From Aureococcus anophagefferens (lineage: Eukaryota > Sar > Pelagophyceae > Pelagomonadales > Pelagomonadaceae): a DNA stretch of 64,000 nt. Location of the stretch: NCBI RefSeq assembly GCF_000186865.1, contig NW_008705572.1:269384-333383 (forward strand), written 5' to 3'. This document shows, in pieces, positions 1 to 9,001 of this stretch (the first letter of the stretch is position 1; every line of letters starts with the position of its first letter). A model generated the notes under the pieces. The model did not search any database, was not told where the DNA came from, and saw nothing but the letters and a program-made list of their open reading frames with translations. The position numbers and the translations under genes were made by a program.

Positions 1-764
1 AGGTCCACCAGCGTAAACGCCGGCGCGCCGGGGAACGTCGCCGCCTCCGCGAGCATGCGGTGGAAGGAGCAGCGCCGCACGTAGAGCGTCGTCGCCGCGG
101 GCGCCGCGCACGCGTCCGCGCGCCGGCCGACGGCCGCCGCCGCGGGCAGCAAGATGCCGTAGAAAAAATGATAGAAGAAGGCGTCGCTCGACGAGGCGAA
201 GACGCCCGCGTAGAGATCCAGGGACTCGTCGCAGCGGCGTTCCTCCGCGCGCTGGCGCAGGGCCGCGCCCGCCGCGGTCTTCTCGAATACGAGCGTCGGC
301 AACGGGAACGCCGCGGGCCCCAGGTCGCTCTCGAGCGCGAGCGACGCGGACGCGCCGGCGACGGCGTCGGGCCACTCGGCGTAGCGCGGCCAGGCGAGGA
401 GTTTGTGCCTCTGCCGCGGCGCGATGGCCACGTCGACGCGCGGCATGTCGCTCGGCCCGTAGCACCGCGTCGAGTGGGACGAGCCGCCCGTCTCGACCCA
501 GAGCGCGCAGAGCTCGAGCGCCGCGTCGCCGCCGGCGCGGCCCGCGACGTGCTCCGCGCCGCGGCCCTCCGGCCCGCAGTCCTCCGCGACGGCCGCGAGC
601 CGCAGGTCGACGCCGATGCGCGCGCCGGAGGCGTCGTCCTCCTTGAGGTAAACGCCTAAAAAGTCGGCGCGCGCCTCCGTGCAGTAGGCCTCGCTGACGA
701 CCGGCGGCGGCGGCACCGGGCTGGCGAGGGTGGTCGCGCACAATGCCAGGGAAGCTCTCAGCAT
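1..764 (-). CDS. partial secreted protein, possibly glycosyltransferase-like (GT61-type)
   Basis: The frame is open on the minus strand from an ATG at 764-762 to the left edge, so the 3' end is missing (about 254 codons seen). The N-terminus MLRASLALCATTLASP looks like a secretory signal peptide. The body has many paired cysteines. A segment reading FFYHFFYGILLPAA near residue 190 recalls the F-x-H-F/W stretch near the start of the GT61/DUF563 glycosyltransferase core, but that is the only resemblance I can point to. The start lies 75 bp from the divergent aminopeptidase start. That the CDS is real is fairly likely (good codon bias, signal peptide). The family assignment is weak. Confidence 0.55.
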   Translation of the reverse strand, partial: MLRASLALCATTLASPVPPPPVVSEAYCTEARADFLGVYLKEDDASGARIGVDLRLAAVAEDCGPEGRGAEHVAGRAGGDAALELCALWVETGGSSHSTRCYGPSDMPRVDVAIAPRQRHKLLAWPRYAEWPDAVAGASASLALESDLGPAAFPLPTLVFEKTAAGAALRQRAEERRCDESLDLYAGVFASSSDAFFYHFFYGILLPAAAAVGRRADACAAPAATTLYVRRCSFHRMLAEAATFPGAPAFTLVD

Positions 765-839
765 CGTCGTGGAGATGGGCTGCCCATTGCGCCGCGACGC
801 GGCTTCAAGTTTGGCGCTGGCAACCATATTGCCTCAAAG
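765..839. promoter_or_regulatory. very short divergent intergenic region
   Basis: Only 75 bp separate the ATG of the minus-strand partial gene (764) from the ATG of the aminopeptidase (840). Both promoters and both 5' UTRs must lie here or inside the neighbouring reading frames. I see no clear TATA box; a short AT-richer patch (ccatattg) lies just before the aminopeptidase ATG. Confidence 0.3.
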
Positions 840-2606
840 ATGCACTCGAGCTCTCGTATGGACGCGATGGCGGCGCGTCTGTGGCTCCTCTGCAGCAGCG
901 TGCGAGCGTTGCGGGTGCAGCGCTACATGCATGCGCGCGGCCTGCAGCGCTACGGCACGGCGCATGCATCGCGCGGCATCCGCTACGGCGCGGCGCACGC
1001 ATCGCGCGGCCTGCAGCGCTACGGCGCGACGCGCGGCCTGGCAGCGGCGCCGATGGACCTCCTGCCGCCGGCGCCGCGCGTCGCACTCAAGGAGGTGTCG
1101 TCGACGGACATGGGCTACCTGCGCTTCGCCTTCGACCAATGGGACGCGGTAATAATCGCGATGGACCCGGCCGCGCCGCGCTGGGACGCCGTGCCCTACG
1201 GCGACGTCGTCGCGACGCGGCTCGAGCGCCGCGAGGCCGCGGCGAAGTCGAAACAGTGCGGCGCGTCGCCCGCGACGGAGCTGCCCAACGACCTCGGCAC
1301 GCGCGTCGTCGCGCTGCGCGTCGACGCGGCGCGGCCCCACTTCGACGTGCTCCGCGACGCAGGCGCGGCGCTCGAGGCCGCGTGCGCGGGCCTCGGCGCC
1401 GCGCGCCGCGTGGCGCTCGTCGCGCCGCGCCTCGACGAGGCGCTGCGGCCGCGGGTCCGCGACGCGATCCTCGCGGCGGCGACGGCCGCCTACGAGCCGC
1501 GGCCCAAGCCCGAGGAGGAGACGCTCGAGCTCACGCTCGTCGGCGTCGGCGAGCGGACGGCGCGCGAGGCCGCGGCGGACGAGGCCGCAGCCCTGGCGCG
1601 CTACCTCGCGGCGCTGCCGCCGAACGTCCTGACGCCGGGCGCGTTCCGGGAGGCGCTCCGGCGCGTCGCCGAGGCCGAGGGCTTCGCCTACGACGAGCTC
1701 GACGTCGACGGCCTCGAGGCCGCGGGCTGCGGCGCGTTCCTGTCCGTCGTCCGGGGCAGCCCGCGGCGCGACGCGGCGCTCGTGCGCCTGTCCAAAGGAC
1801 CGGCGTCGGCGAGGCCCCTGGTCCTCGTGGGCAAGGGCGTGACCTTCGACACGGGCGGCTACAACGTGAAAGGCGCGTCGGGCATGAAGGGCATGAAGGG
1901 CGACATGGCCGGCGCCGCCGCGGCCGTCGGCGCGGCCGTCGCGCTGTCGCGCCTCGGGGTGGGGGGCGAGGCGTCGCCCCTGCCGCTCGAGGTCTGGCTC
2001 TGCGTCGCGGACAACCTCATCTCGCCGGACGCGTTCTACCCCGACGAGGTCGTCACGGCCTGCGACGGCACGACGGTCGAAATCGTCCACACGGACGCCG
2101 AGGGACGCATGGTCCTCGCCGACGCGCTCGCGCTCGCGTCGCGCAAGGTCGAGGGAGAGTTCGCCGGCGCGACGAAGCCCGCGCTCCTCGTCGACCTGGC
2201 CACGCTCACGGGCTCTGCCATCGGCGCGGTGTCCAAAAACTACGGCGCCGCGTTCACGAACGACGCGACGCCGGCGACGAACGCGGCCTTGGTCGCCGCG
2301 GGCGCGGCCTCGGGCGAGCGGCTCTGGCCCATGCCGCCGCTCGACGCGCACTTCCGCCGCGAGCTCGAGTCCGACGTCGCGGACACGCTCCAGTGCCTCG
2401 AGAGCGGCCAGGCGGACCACATCTACGCCGCGTCGTTCCTCGAGCGCTTCGTCGCGGACGACGTGCCCTGGATCCACCTCGACCTCGCCGCGGCGTCGAC
2501 GTCCAAGGGCCTCGCGCACGTGCGCACGGGGCCCGCGACGGGCTTCGGCGTGCGCGCCGTCGTGGGGTTGGTGCTGGATCACTGGGACGAGATCGCGCGG
2601 AGTTAA
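840..2606 (+). CDS. M17 leucyl aminopeptidase
   Basis: The protein has 588 residues. The catalytic half is a clear M17 cytosol aminopeptidase, releasing N-terminal amino acids with two divalent metals. GKGVTFDTGGYNVK (about residue 330) supplies the metal-binding Lys and Asp plus the catalytic Lys. MKGDMAG supplies another Asp. HTDAEGRMVLADAL (about residue 416) supplies the Asp/Glu ligands and the catalytic Arg; the usual Asn of the NTDAEGR signature is His here. The first 70 residues are a low-complexity repeat (LQRYG..ASRG) that may be a targeting extension or may be skipped in favour of the ATG at about 1052 (MDLLPPAP). The gene is divergent from the gene at 1-764. Confidence 0.93.
   Translation: MHSSSRMDAMAARLWLLCSSVRALRVQRYMHARGLQRYGTAHASRGIRYGAAHASRGLQRYGATRGLAAAPMDLLPPAPRVALKEVSSTDMGYLRFAFDQWDAVIIAMDPAAPRWDAVPYGDVVATRLERREAAAKSKQCGASPATELPNDLGTRVVALRVDAARPHFDVLRDAGAALEAACAGLGAARRVALVAPRLDEALRPRVRDAILAAATAAYEPRPKPEEETLELTLVGVGERTAREAAADEAAALARYLAALPPNVLTPGAFREALRRVAEAEGFAYDELDVDGLEAAGCGAFLSVVRGSPRRDAALVRLSKGPASARPLVLVGKGVTFDTGGYNVKGASGMKGMKGDMAGAAAAVGAAVALSRLGVGGEASPLPLEVWLCVADNLISPDAFYPDEVVTACDGTTVEIVHTDAEGRMVLADALALASRKVEGEFAGATKPALLVDLATLTGSAIGAVSKNYGAAFTNDATPATNAALVAAGAASGERLWPMPPLDAHFRRELESDVADTLQCLESGQADHIYAASFLERFVADDVPWIHLDLAAASTSKGLAHVRTGPATGFGVRAVVGLVLDHWDEIARS
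915..1040 (+). repeat. minisatellite-like repeat in the aminopeptidase N-terminus
   Basis: The motif tgcagcgctac plus the following ggc-acg-gcg-catgcatcg block recurs three to four times with small changes, giving the protein repeat RGLQRYG / HASRG. It lies wholly within the non-catalytic leader of the aminopeptidase. Confidence 0.7.
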
Positions 2607-2752
2607 CTAGGCGTGGGGCGGCATTTCGTACGCTGTGGATTTGGCGATTGTTCGAACCCCGGCGTCGTCGCGCCGGAGGGGTCGAGGGAGGTCTACGAGG
2701 CGTCCGGATGACCTCGGTCAGGTACTGCCACATGACCTTATTAGTGTTGGTG

Positions 2753-3979
2753 CTAGCGCGCGCACGTCTTCTCGTGGTCCTCGAGGCGCGCGAGGCGCGC
2801 CTTGCCCTTGGCCTTGGGCCGAAACAGCTGCCCGCACTTGCAGCACTTGAGCTGGGGGCTCAGCATCGCCTTCTGCTCCTCCGCGGACGCCGCGCGGAAC
2901 CGCGCCATGGCCGCGGCGGCCGCCTCGGCGGTCTCGAAGTAGATGATGCGGCCGCAGGCGCGCAGGGCGACCGAGCCGGACGCGTAATGGAAGTTCGTGC
3001 AGAACTTGCCGTTCTCGCACTTGGCGACGCCCGCGGGCAGCGTCCGCGGCGCGCGCTCCTTCACGCCGGCGAGCGCGCGCGCCTGCTCCAGGCGCGCGAC
3101 GACGGCGGCGAGGTCGGTCGAGGGCGTGTTGTCGACGCCGGCCCTGGAAGCGATGTCGCAGGCGATGGCGTAGCGGCCGCCCGTTCGGCGGTCGACGCCC
3201 GCCGGCAGCTCGGTGGCCGTGTCGTGGCTCTCCTCGATGCGCGCCGCGTTGAGGCCGCGCTTCGAGTCGGCGTAGCCTCGGTTCCGCTCCAGCTTCTCGA
3301 TCAGCGACTCGGCGTGCTCCTCCTCGTCGTACTTGGGCTTGACGCGCTCGCCGGACGCGACGTCGGCGAGGTACTTCTTCTGGCGCTCGCGCCGCGCGAC
3401 GACATCGTCGCCGGAGACGTGCTTGCGCTTGCCCCAGGGATCCGTGCACATGTAGCCCTCGTCGCGGATCTTCTGGTCGTAGGCCGCGCGCGCGCGGTGG
3501 TCCTCGACGACCACGGCGACGTGGCGCTCGAACTCCTTCACCAACTCGGGCAGCGACGCGCCGCGGCTCGACGCCAGCGACGCCAGCGCCGTCGTCTGCG
3601 CGGCCTCCGCGAAGGACACCTCGCCGCGGAGGACCTTGACGCTCTCTTCCTGGACCTCGAGCACGGCCAGCTCGATCGCGTCCATGTTGTTGAACTCCTT
3701 GAAGAGGTCGTCGTCGGACTTGAACAGGTCCGCCGCGAGGAGGTCGATGAGGCGGCCCGCCTTCGCGTAGAGCGACTGCATCAACGCGTCCAGCTGCGCG
3801 GCCGGCGTGCCGTTCGCCGGCTGCTTGCGCTGGCGCAGGGTGCGGATCTCGACCGCGACGCGGTGGAGCGCGTCCTTGCTCTTCGCGAGCTCCCTCCCGC
3901 CTTTCACGGGGTTCGTGACGAGGCGCCGCGGCGTCGCGCGCTGGCGCTGCGGCACGAGCGGCTGCTTGAGCACCGACAT
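2753..3979 (-). CDS. hypothetical protein with C-terminal C2HC zinc-finger-like motif
   Basis: About 408 residues from the ATG at 3979 (MSVLKQPLVPQ). I do not recognise the family. The middle is charged and probably helical. The C-terminal 100 residues hold several cysteines (CENGKFC, then CCKCGQLF) and end in H-x4-C (HEKTCAR), giving a C-x2-C...H-x4-C finger-like arrangement. The frame stays open upstream to about 4666, but a TATA-like catata lies at about 4043-4049 on this strand. That would put transcription start between it and 3979, so I chose the MSVLK start. A double ATG at 4061-4066 is the main alternative. The gene converges on the aminopeptidase gene with 146 bp between stops. Confidence 0.7.
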   Translation of the reverse strand: MSVLKQPLVPQRQRATPRRLVTNPVKGGRELAKSKDALHRVAVEIRTLRQRKQPANGTPAAQLDALMQSLYAKAGRLIDLLAADLFKSDDDLFKEFNNMDAIELAVLEVQEESVKVLRGEVSFAEAAQTTALASLASSRGASLPELVKEFERHVAVVVEDHRARAAYDQKIRDEGYMCTDPWGKRKHVSGDDVVARRERQKKYLADVASGERVKPKYDEEEHAESLIEKLERNRGYADSKRGLNAARIEESHDTATELPAGVDRRTGGRYAIACDIASRAGVDNTPSTDLAAVVARLEQARALAGVKERAPRTLPAGVAKCENGKFCTNFHYASGSVALRACGRIIYFETAEAAAAAMARFRAASAEEQKAMLSPQLKCCKCGQLFRPKAKGKARLARLEDHEKTCAR

Positions 3980-5190
3980 GATGGGACGACCCGACGATGG
4001 AAGAGGCTGCGCGCGCTGAGAGCCGGACGATGACCCCGGCGCTATATGCAACGAAAACTTCATCATTGTGATTACCTGCGATATGGGCTGCCAATCGGGA
4101 GAGCAGGTGCCGCCCAACCGAAGTGGACAAATCCTGGGGCAGCGTGCGTGCCCTTCGCGATGTCGCTGCGCGATTCCCTGGCGCGTCCAAGCGCGAGGCG
4201 CCGGCCGGACGGCGCGTAGCGGGTATCGCAGGCGAGGCGTGGAGGTCGCAACCCAGCGGCGACCACGCACTCGCGGGCGCGCCCATCGTGGCGCCGCTCG
4301 CAGAAGATCCCGGACGGCGGCTGCGATCGCTACATCTTCGAGGCGAGGGCGCTCGCGCTGTCGTGCTGTGCATCGTGACGGCCTCCGCCGAGCGTCGCGT
4401 CGCCGCCGCGGACGCGCCGCGCGGACGTCGCCGCCGCTCCGCGATCGACCCTGGCGGCTCACGCGTGCGCTCGAATGCCTCGCGAACGTGCTCGCGGAGG
4501 AGCGCCTGCGCTGCGCAGGCGAATTCGCCGGCTTCGGGATCGCGCAGATGATCATCGCGTCCGCGATCGCGACGTCGAGCCCCAAGGGCGCGCGTCCTTC
4601 GGTCCACGGTCGATCTGCACTGCGTTTGCGTCGATTCACGCGGATCATCGTCCCCGAGTCGAGCACGTCGCTCTTCGAGCGGCTGCTCCGTCTTTGCGTC
4701 CTGCTCCGACGTCGACGACGCGCTGGGCCTCCTGGCCGGCGGCGAGCTCTGGACGCGCCGGCCTCCGACGCTTTCGAGGCTCGACCGCGCGCTTCGGCGT
4801 CGGCGTCGTCCGCGAGACGGACGCCGTCCGGCGGCCGCGGCTAGAGGCCGCGGCCGCGGAGCTCACGAGCTCGTCCGTCGCGGCCCGCGCGCTCTGGCCG
4901 TCGACGCGCCTGGGAGTACGTCTTTGCCCGTGCTGTCCGGCCGCGGCGAAAGACCCGGGAATGGACAGATCGCGTCTCGGAGACGGAATCACCAAACCGC
5001 GCTTCTTCCGGCGCCAGAGCAACATGGCGCGCCGCTCCCCGCATGCCCTGATCCGCGCCCTCGTCACCGCGGACCGCGCCATCGTGCCCCAAGCGACTGG
5101 AGAATTCGCCGACGCGCGCCTCTACGCATTCCTCTATGATGCCATCCCCGCACCCGTCTTCCGCGAGGTCGCCATGTTCCTCTAAGAACT
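3980..5190. other. 1.2-kb stretch without a confident gene
   Basis: Both strands have open frames here, but none has recognisable domains and most are Arg-rich. Base composition is less extreme than in flanking genes. Two patches look more protein-like: plus-strand frame LTRALECLANVLAEERLRC near 4465-4520, and the last 180 bases of the plus frame ending at 5185. They are in different frames, so a spliced or decayed gene is possible. Confidence 0.4.
4475..5185 (+). CDS. possible hypothetical ORF, doubtful
   Basis: An open plus-strand frame whose first two thirds is Arg-rich and unconvincing. The last ~65 codons (KPRFFRRQSNMARRSPHALI to the end REVAMFL) use the C-ending codons typical of genes in this window and stop only 5 bp before the stop of the convergent MORC-SET gene. 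This could be the final exon of a small gene. There is no homology that I recognise. Confidence 0.2.
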   Translation: MPRERARGGAPALRRRIRRLRDRADDHRVRDRDVEPQGRASFGPRSICTAFASIHADHRPRVEHVALRAAAPSLRPAPTSTTRWASWPAASSGRAGLRRFRGSTARFGVGVVRETDAVRRPRLEAAAAELTSSSVAARALWPSTRLGVRLCPCCPAAAKDPGMDRSRLGDGITKPRFFRRQSNMARRSPHALIRALVTADRAIVPQATGEFADARLYAFLYDAIPAPVFREVAMFL

Positions 5191-8100
5191 TTAGTCGCGC
5201 GGCGCGGTGAGCACGCGGCGGAGGCGCTCGAGCTTCTCCGGCGGGTGGTGCATGCGGAAGGTCGCGAGGTACTTCTCGATCGCGCGGCGGTGGACCCAGT
5301 ACTCCTGGCCGTAGTCGATGAGCAGCTCCGCGCCCTTGGCGATGTCGGTGGACGCGACGACGAAGAGGTAGGGGAAGCCGCGGATCTCGACCTCGCAGAA
5401 CTCGCAGTTGTAGCGGCTCTGGCCCGCGTTGCTCGCGAGCGGGTCGGCGCGGCAGTCGTTGATGGCCATGAGCGGGCCGCCGGCGGTGTCCTCGTCGCGG
5501 CCGGGCCAGGGGTCGATGACGAGGTGCGTCGCGTGCGTCGCGTCGTCGCCGTCCTTGAGGAAGAGGTCGTAGGAGTAGCGCTCGTGCTCGATGAATCCCG
5601 GCAGGCTGCCCCCGCGCTTCTGGCGGAACGCGTCGTTCGTGAAGAGGCGGCCGGAGTAGGCGCCGACGACGTCGAACTCCGCGAGCTCGCGCTTCGCGAC
5701 GGCCTTCGACTGGCCCCGGAGGCCCACGCGCGGGTCGGACGCCCCGACGGCTTTCACGTCGATGCAGTCGGAGGCCGACCGCTTCAGCGTGACGGCGTCG
5801 TCGCCGCCGGCGCTCGCGTCGACGTGCACGCATTGCTTGACGCCCTCGACGACGCGGCGCCGCTTCTCCGGCGGCCCGCGCTTCAGGACGACGTCGTCGC
5901 CGGACGCCGCGGGAGCGCGCGACGCGAAGGCGAAGGCCCGGAGCCGGTCCGAGGCCGCGTCGGCGACGAAGAGCGGCGACCGGAGCCCCGGGAACCGCGC
6001 GGCGTGGAGCGCGTCGCCGAGCCGCCGCGCGGGCAGGAGCGCGGCGAGCGCCTCGGCGTCGCCCGGCGCGAGGCCGTCGACGGACGCGCCCGTCGCCGGC
6101 GGCGGCGGCGCGGCCGTCCGCGCGACGGCGCCGTCGGAGAAGTAGAAGTCGAGCTCGCGGAGCGACTCCTCCGCGGCCGCGGCCGCGACGCACCCCGGCG
6201 CGTCGAAGAGCCTCTGGACTTTGGCGAGCCATTCCGCGCGCGACATGCCCGGGCAGTCGCCCGCGGCCTTGCGCTGGAGCGCGGCCGCGTCGCCGAGCCA
6301 CGTCGCGAACTTGGCCTCGTCGGCCCAGCCGTCGCGCTCGAAGACTTTCGCGAGCTCGAGGATGGACCGCGGCGACCGCGCGTCGCGGACGTCGAGGACC
6401 CACTCGTCGCGCGACGCGCGCCAGGCGGGCTTGACGATGGCCGCGACGCCGTTGGCCTCGATGTCCAAAAGCTCGCGCTTGAGCGCGTCGAGGTCGTCGT
6501 CGTCGCCGGCGCTGGGCTTCGGCGCGGCCTTTCTCGGCGCGGGCGCCTTCTTCTTCGCCTTTTTCTGCGGCGGCCCCTTCGAGCCCCAGCTCGGCGGCGT
6601 CCAGGCCGCCTCGTCTTCCGCGACGAGGCGCCGCGGCTCGACACGCGCCCGCTTGCCTTGCGCGTTCGGCAGGCGCAGCGACTCCTCGAAGAGGCAGCTG
6701 TCGGAGCCCGAGCCGTCGAGGTAGCGGACGGCGTAGACGGCTTTGGCGCCGGCGTAGGGCCCGCCCGCGGGGATCTGGCGCTCGAGCGCCTCCTTGCCCA
6801 GCCACTCGTAGGACGTGACGATCGCCGCGTACCAGTCGCAGCCCCGAAAGAGCGCGTCGACGACCGTGCCGACGCCGAAGCGCGCCGCGGCGGCGACGCT
6901 CTCGGGCGCCACGATCGGCGCCGCGGCCGCGACGGCGGCGGCGCGCGGCGGCGGCCGCGCCTTTTGGGGCTGCTCGGGCGCGCCGCCGCGGCGGGGGCGG
7001 CGGGCCCCGTCGCGGTCCGCGTGGAAGAGCGCCTCGAGGCGCATGGCGTCGCAGGGCCGGCTCGGGTCCTCGGCGACGAGCTTCGCCGCGCCTCGATCGA
7101 GCGCGACGAGGTTCGCGTCGCGCAGGCGCGGCGGGTCCAACGGCTCGCGCTCCGCGGCGCGGTCCGCGCACTCGTCAAGGTAGTGCACGAGGCTCGTGGC
7201 GATGTCGAGGCGCCAGGGCCCCCCGCCCCATGTCGCTTTGTGGACCGCGACGTAGTAGTCCGTGGCGAAGCGCGCCGCCGCTTCTTTCGCCGCGCGGAAC
7301 GCCTCGTTGTCGACGATCTGCTGCTTCGTGTGGGTCTTCTTCAGGACCTTAGTGCTGTCGATGATGACGACCGTTAGGCCATACGAGTACTCCTTGCGAA
7401 TCGCGCGCATGCGTAGTAGTCCCTCGAGGTCGAGCGCGAGGCGCCAGTCGTCGTGGCGCTCCACGAGGCGGCCGCAAGTGTAGACGAGGAGCGGGCTCGG
7501 CCGCGTGGCCGCCGCGACGTCCGCCGGCGAAATGGAAAAGCCGGCGAGCACCGTCACGACGTCGTCGTCCGTCGGGCCGACTTTGACCTCCGCGCGCGCG
7601 GGCTCGAGTAGAGTGCGGAGCAAGCTGTGCGGCGCCACCGTCTCCGACCCGCTCGGGTCGACGGCGACGGCCGCGTAGCCGCGCTCGAGGTACGTCGGCC
7701 CGCGGAGCAAGCCCTTGAGGCGGCCCGCGAGGTCGTGGGCCGGCAGGGCCGTCTCCGCGAGAATCACTTCGAAGGCCGACGGCCGCGACGCGTCGCGCGG
7801 CGCGCCGGCGTCGTCGAGGCAGAACGCGGCGAGGTCGCAGCACGCCTCCGCGACCGCCAGGCCCTGCGCCTTGGCCACCTTCTCGACGAGCTTCCCCGCC
7901 GGTCGGCTTTTGGCGCCCCGCCACGCCGCGGCGACGGCCTTGGCGCGCGATCCCTTCTTCGCGTCGCACGCGCCGGGCGCGTGAAACGAGCACAGCGGCA
8001 GGCTCGGCGCGTGGCCGCGTTTCTGGAGCTGCTCCGCGAGGACGCCGACGGTGAAGACGACGCTCCCCAGGGGCACGCGCTCCGTCGCGCCGTCCTCGCG

Positions 8101-8769
8101 GCGGATCCGCGAGTCGGACTGCGCCGGGTGGACGGATAGCACGACCGCGCTGTTCCCCAGCTTCGCCGCGGCCGCCTTGAGGCCGACGCCGTTCTCGCCG
8201 ATGAGCCGTCCGTGTTCGCGCGCGCGCTTGAGCGACTGCGCGAGCGTGAGCGCCTGGTCGACGCGCGCGACCTCGGGCCCGCGGACGTCGTTGCGGAGGC
8301 CGACGGCGAGGCTCCGGCCGCCGTCGACCGCGCGCACGGAGATCTCGCAGCGCGTCGCCTGCTCGTCCGCGACGTTATCGAGCAACTCGAGGAGCGCCGC
8401 GTCGACGGACGAGTGCTGGTTCCGGCAGTCGTGCCAGAATCCGACGGCGTCCATGACCGCGCACGTGCGGTCCGCGATGACCGCCGCGTCGTCGTCGGTT
8501 TCGTCGGGCGCGGCCGCGTCGGCCGCCGGCTCGGCCGCGTCGGGCGCCGGCTCGTCCGCGAGGTCCCAGGGCGCGACGACGTCCGTCCAGCGGACCGCCT
8601 CGAAGTAGCCGCCGCGGCCCCGCTTGTAGCCGAGGGAGCACTCGCCGTTCGGGTAGACGGCGTGGATGTACATGCCCTGCTTGTACTCGTCGCCGTCGTC
8701 TTCCTTTTTGCATCGCAACTTCGTCTTCTTCGAGCACAATTCCGAGAGCTGGGCCTCGGTGTACGGCAT
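5191..8769 (-). CDS. MORC-like GHKL ATPase / Tudor-like / SET fusion, copy 1
   Basis: About 1,192 residues. The start is set at MPYTEAQLSELC because the paralogue starts at the aligned MASYTAAELSDFC; the frame continues upstream for 11 codons only. Order: N-terminal conserved module (KKTKLRCK; residues ~1-75); GHKL ATPase with N-box ALLELLDN (~125-132) and G-box IGENGVGLKAAAAKLG (~190-205); a MORC-type transducer with LLVYTCGRLVERHDDW (~428) and THTKQQ (~481); a Tudor/agenet-like segment FRGCDWYAAIV...YAVRYLDG (~635-690); a basic low-complexity linker; a C-terminal SET-like domain (~1020-1156) with AINDCRADP, RYNCEFCEV and LLIDYGQEYW. MORC proteins compact chromatin with ATP and SET domains methylate lysines, so a nuclear chromatin role is inferred. 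It is a tandem duplicate of the next gene. Confidence 0.88.
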   Translation of the reverse strand: MPYTEAQLSELCSKKTKLRCKKEDDGDEYKQGMYIHAVYPNGECSLGYKRGRGGYFEAVRWTDVVAPWDLADEPAPDAAEPAADAAAPDETDDDAAVIADRTCAVMDAVGFWHDCRNQHSSVDAALLELLDNVADEQATRCEISVRAVDGGRSLAVGLRNDVRGPEVARVDQALTLAQSLKRAREHGRLIGENGVGLKAAAAKLGNSAVVLSVHPAQSDSRIRREDGATERVPLGSVVFTVGVLAEQLQKRGHAPSLPLCSFHAPGACDAKKGSRAKAVAAAWRGAKSRPAGKLVEKVAKAQGLAVAEACCDLAAFCLDDAGAPRDASRPSAFEVILAETALPAHDLAGRLKGLLRGPTYLERGYAAVAVDPSGSETVAPHSLLRTLLEPARAEVKVGPTDDDVVTVLAGFSISPADVAAATRPSPLLVYTCGRLVERHDDWRLALDLEGLLRMRAIRKEYSYGLTVVIIDSTKVLKKTHTKQQIVDNEAFRAAKEAAARFATDYYVAVHKATWGGGPWRLDIATSLVHYLDECADRAAEREPLDPPRLRDANLVALDRGAAKLVAEDPSRPCDAMRLEALFHADRDGARRPRRGGAPEQPQKARPPPRAAAVAAAAPIVAPESVAAAARFGVGTVVDALFRGCDWYAAIVTSYEWLGKEALERQIPAGGPYAGAKAVYAVRYLDGSGSDSCLFEESLRLPNAQGKRARVEPRRLVAEDEAAWTPPSWGSKGPPQKKAKKKAPAPRKAAPKPSAGDDDDLDALKRELLDIEANGVAAIVKPAWRASRDEWVLDVRDARSPRSILELAKVFERDGWADEAKFATWLGDAAALQRKAAGDCPGMSRAEWLAKVQRLFDAPGCVAAAAAEESLRELDFYFSDGAVARTAAPPPPATGASVDGLAPGDAEALAALLPARRLGDALHAARFPGLRSPLFVADAASDRLRAFAFASRAPAASGDDVVLKRGPPEKRRRVVEGVKQCVHVDASAGGDDAVTLKRSASDCIDVKAVGASDPRVGLRGQSKAVAKRELAEFDVVGAYSGRLFTNDAFRQKRGGSLPGFIEHERYSYDLFLKDGDDATHATHLVIDPWPGRDEDTAGGPLMAINDCRADPLASNAGQSRYNCEFCEVEIRGFPYLFVVASTDIAKGAELLIDYGQEYWVHRRAIEKYLATFRMHHPPEKLERLRRVLTAPRD

Positions 8770-9001
8770 GGCGACTCGCTCGGCCCCGGAGAGCTCTTCC
8801 ACAACGCTTCGACTCGCTCAGTGTCTCGCGCGGAGAGCGAATCCACAGCTTCTCACTCGGCTCGGAGCCCGCACGAGCCGATCGGCGAGCGGACGCGACA
8901 GCCTGAGGTTTCCCCGGGACGCCTCCCGGCCCCCCTACGTTTAGAAGGCGTTTTAGAGACGCATCCAGGCGAGCGGAGCCACAGTGCACACTGGTGAGTC
9001 C

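Noticed and set aside
743..4033. 1,096-residue plus-strand ORF
   Set aside because: Arg/Ala/Gly-rich shadow across the aminopeptidase (other frame) and the antisense of the C2HC gene; no domain.
4645..5082. Minus-strand Arg-rich ORF
   Set aside because: No domain; antisense of another weak ORF; start and stop not supported by context.
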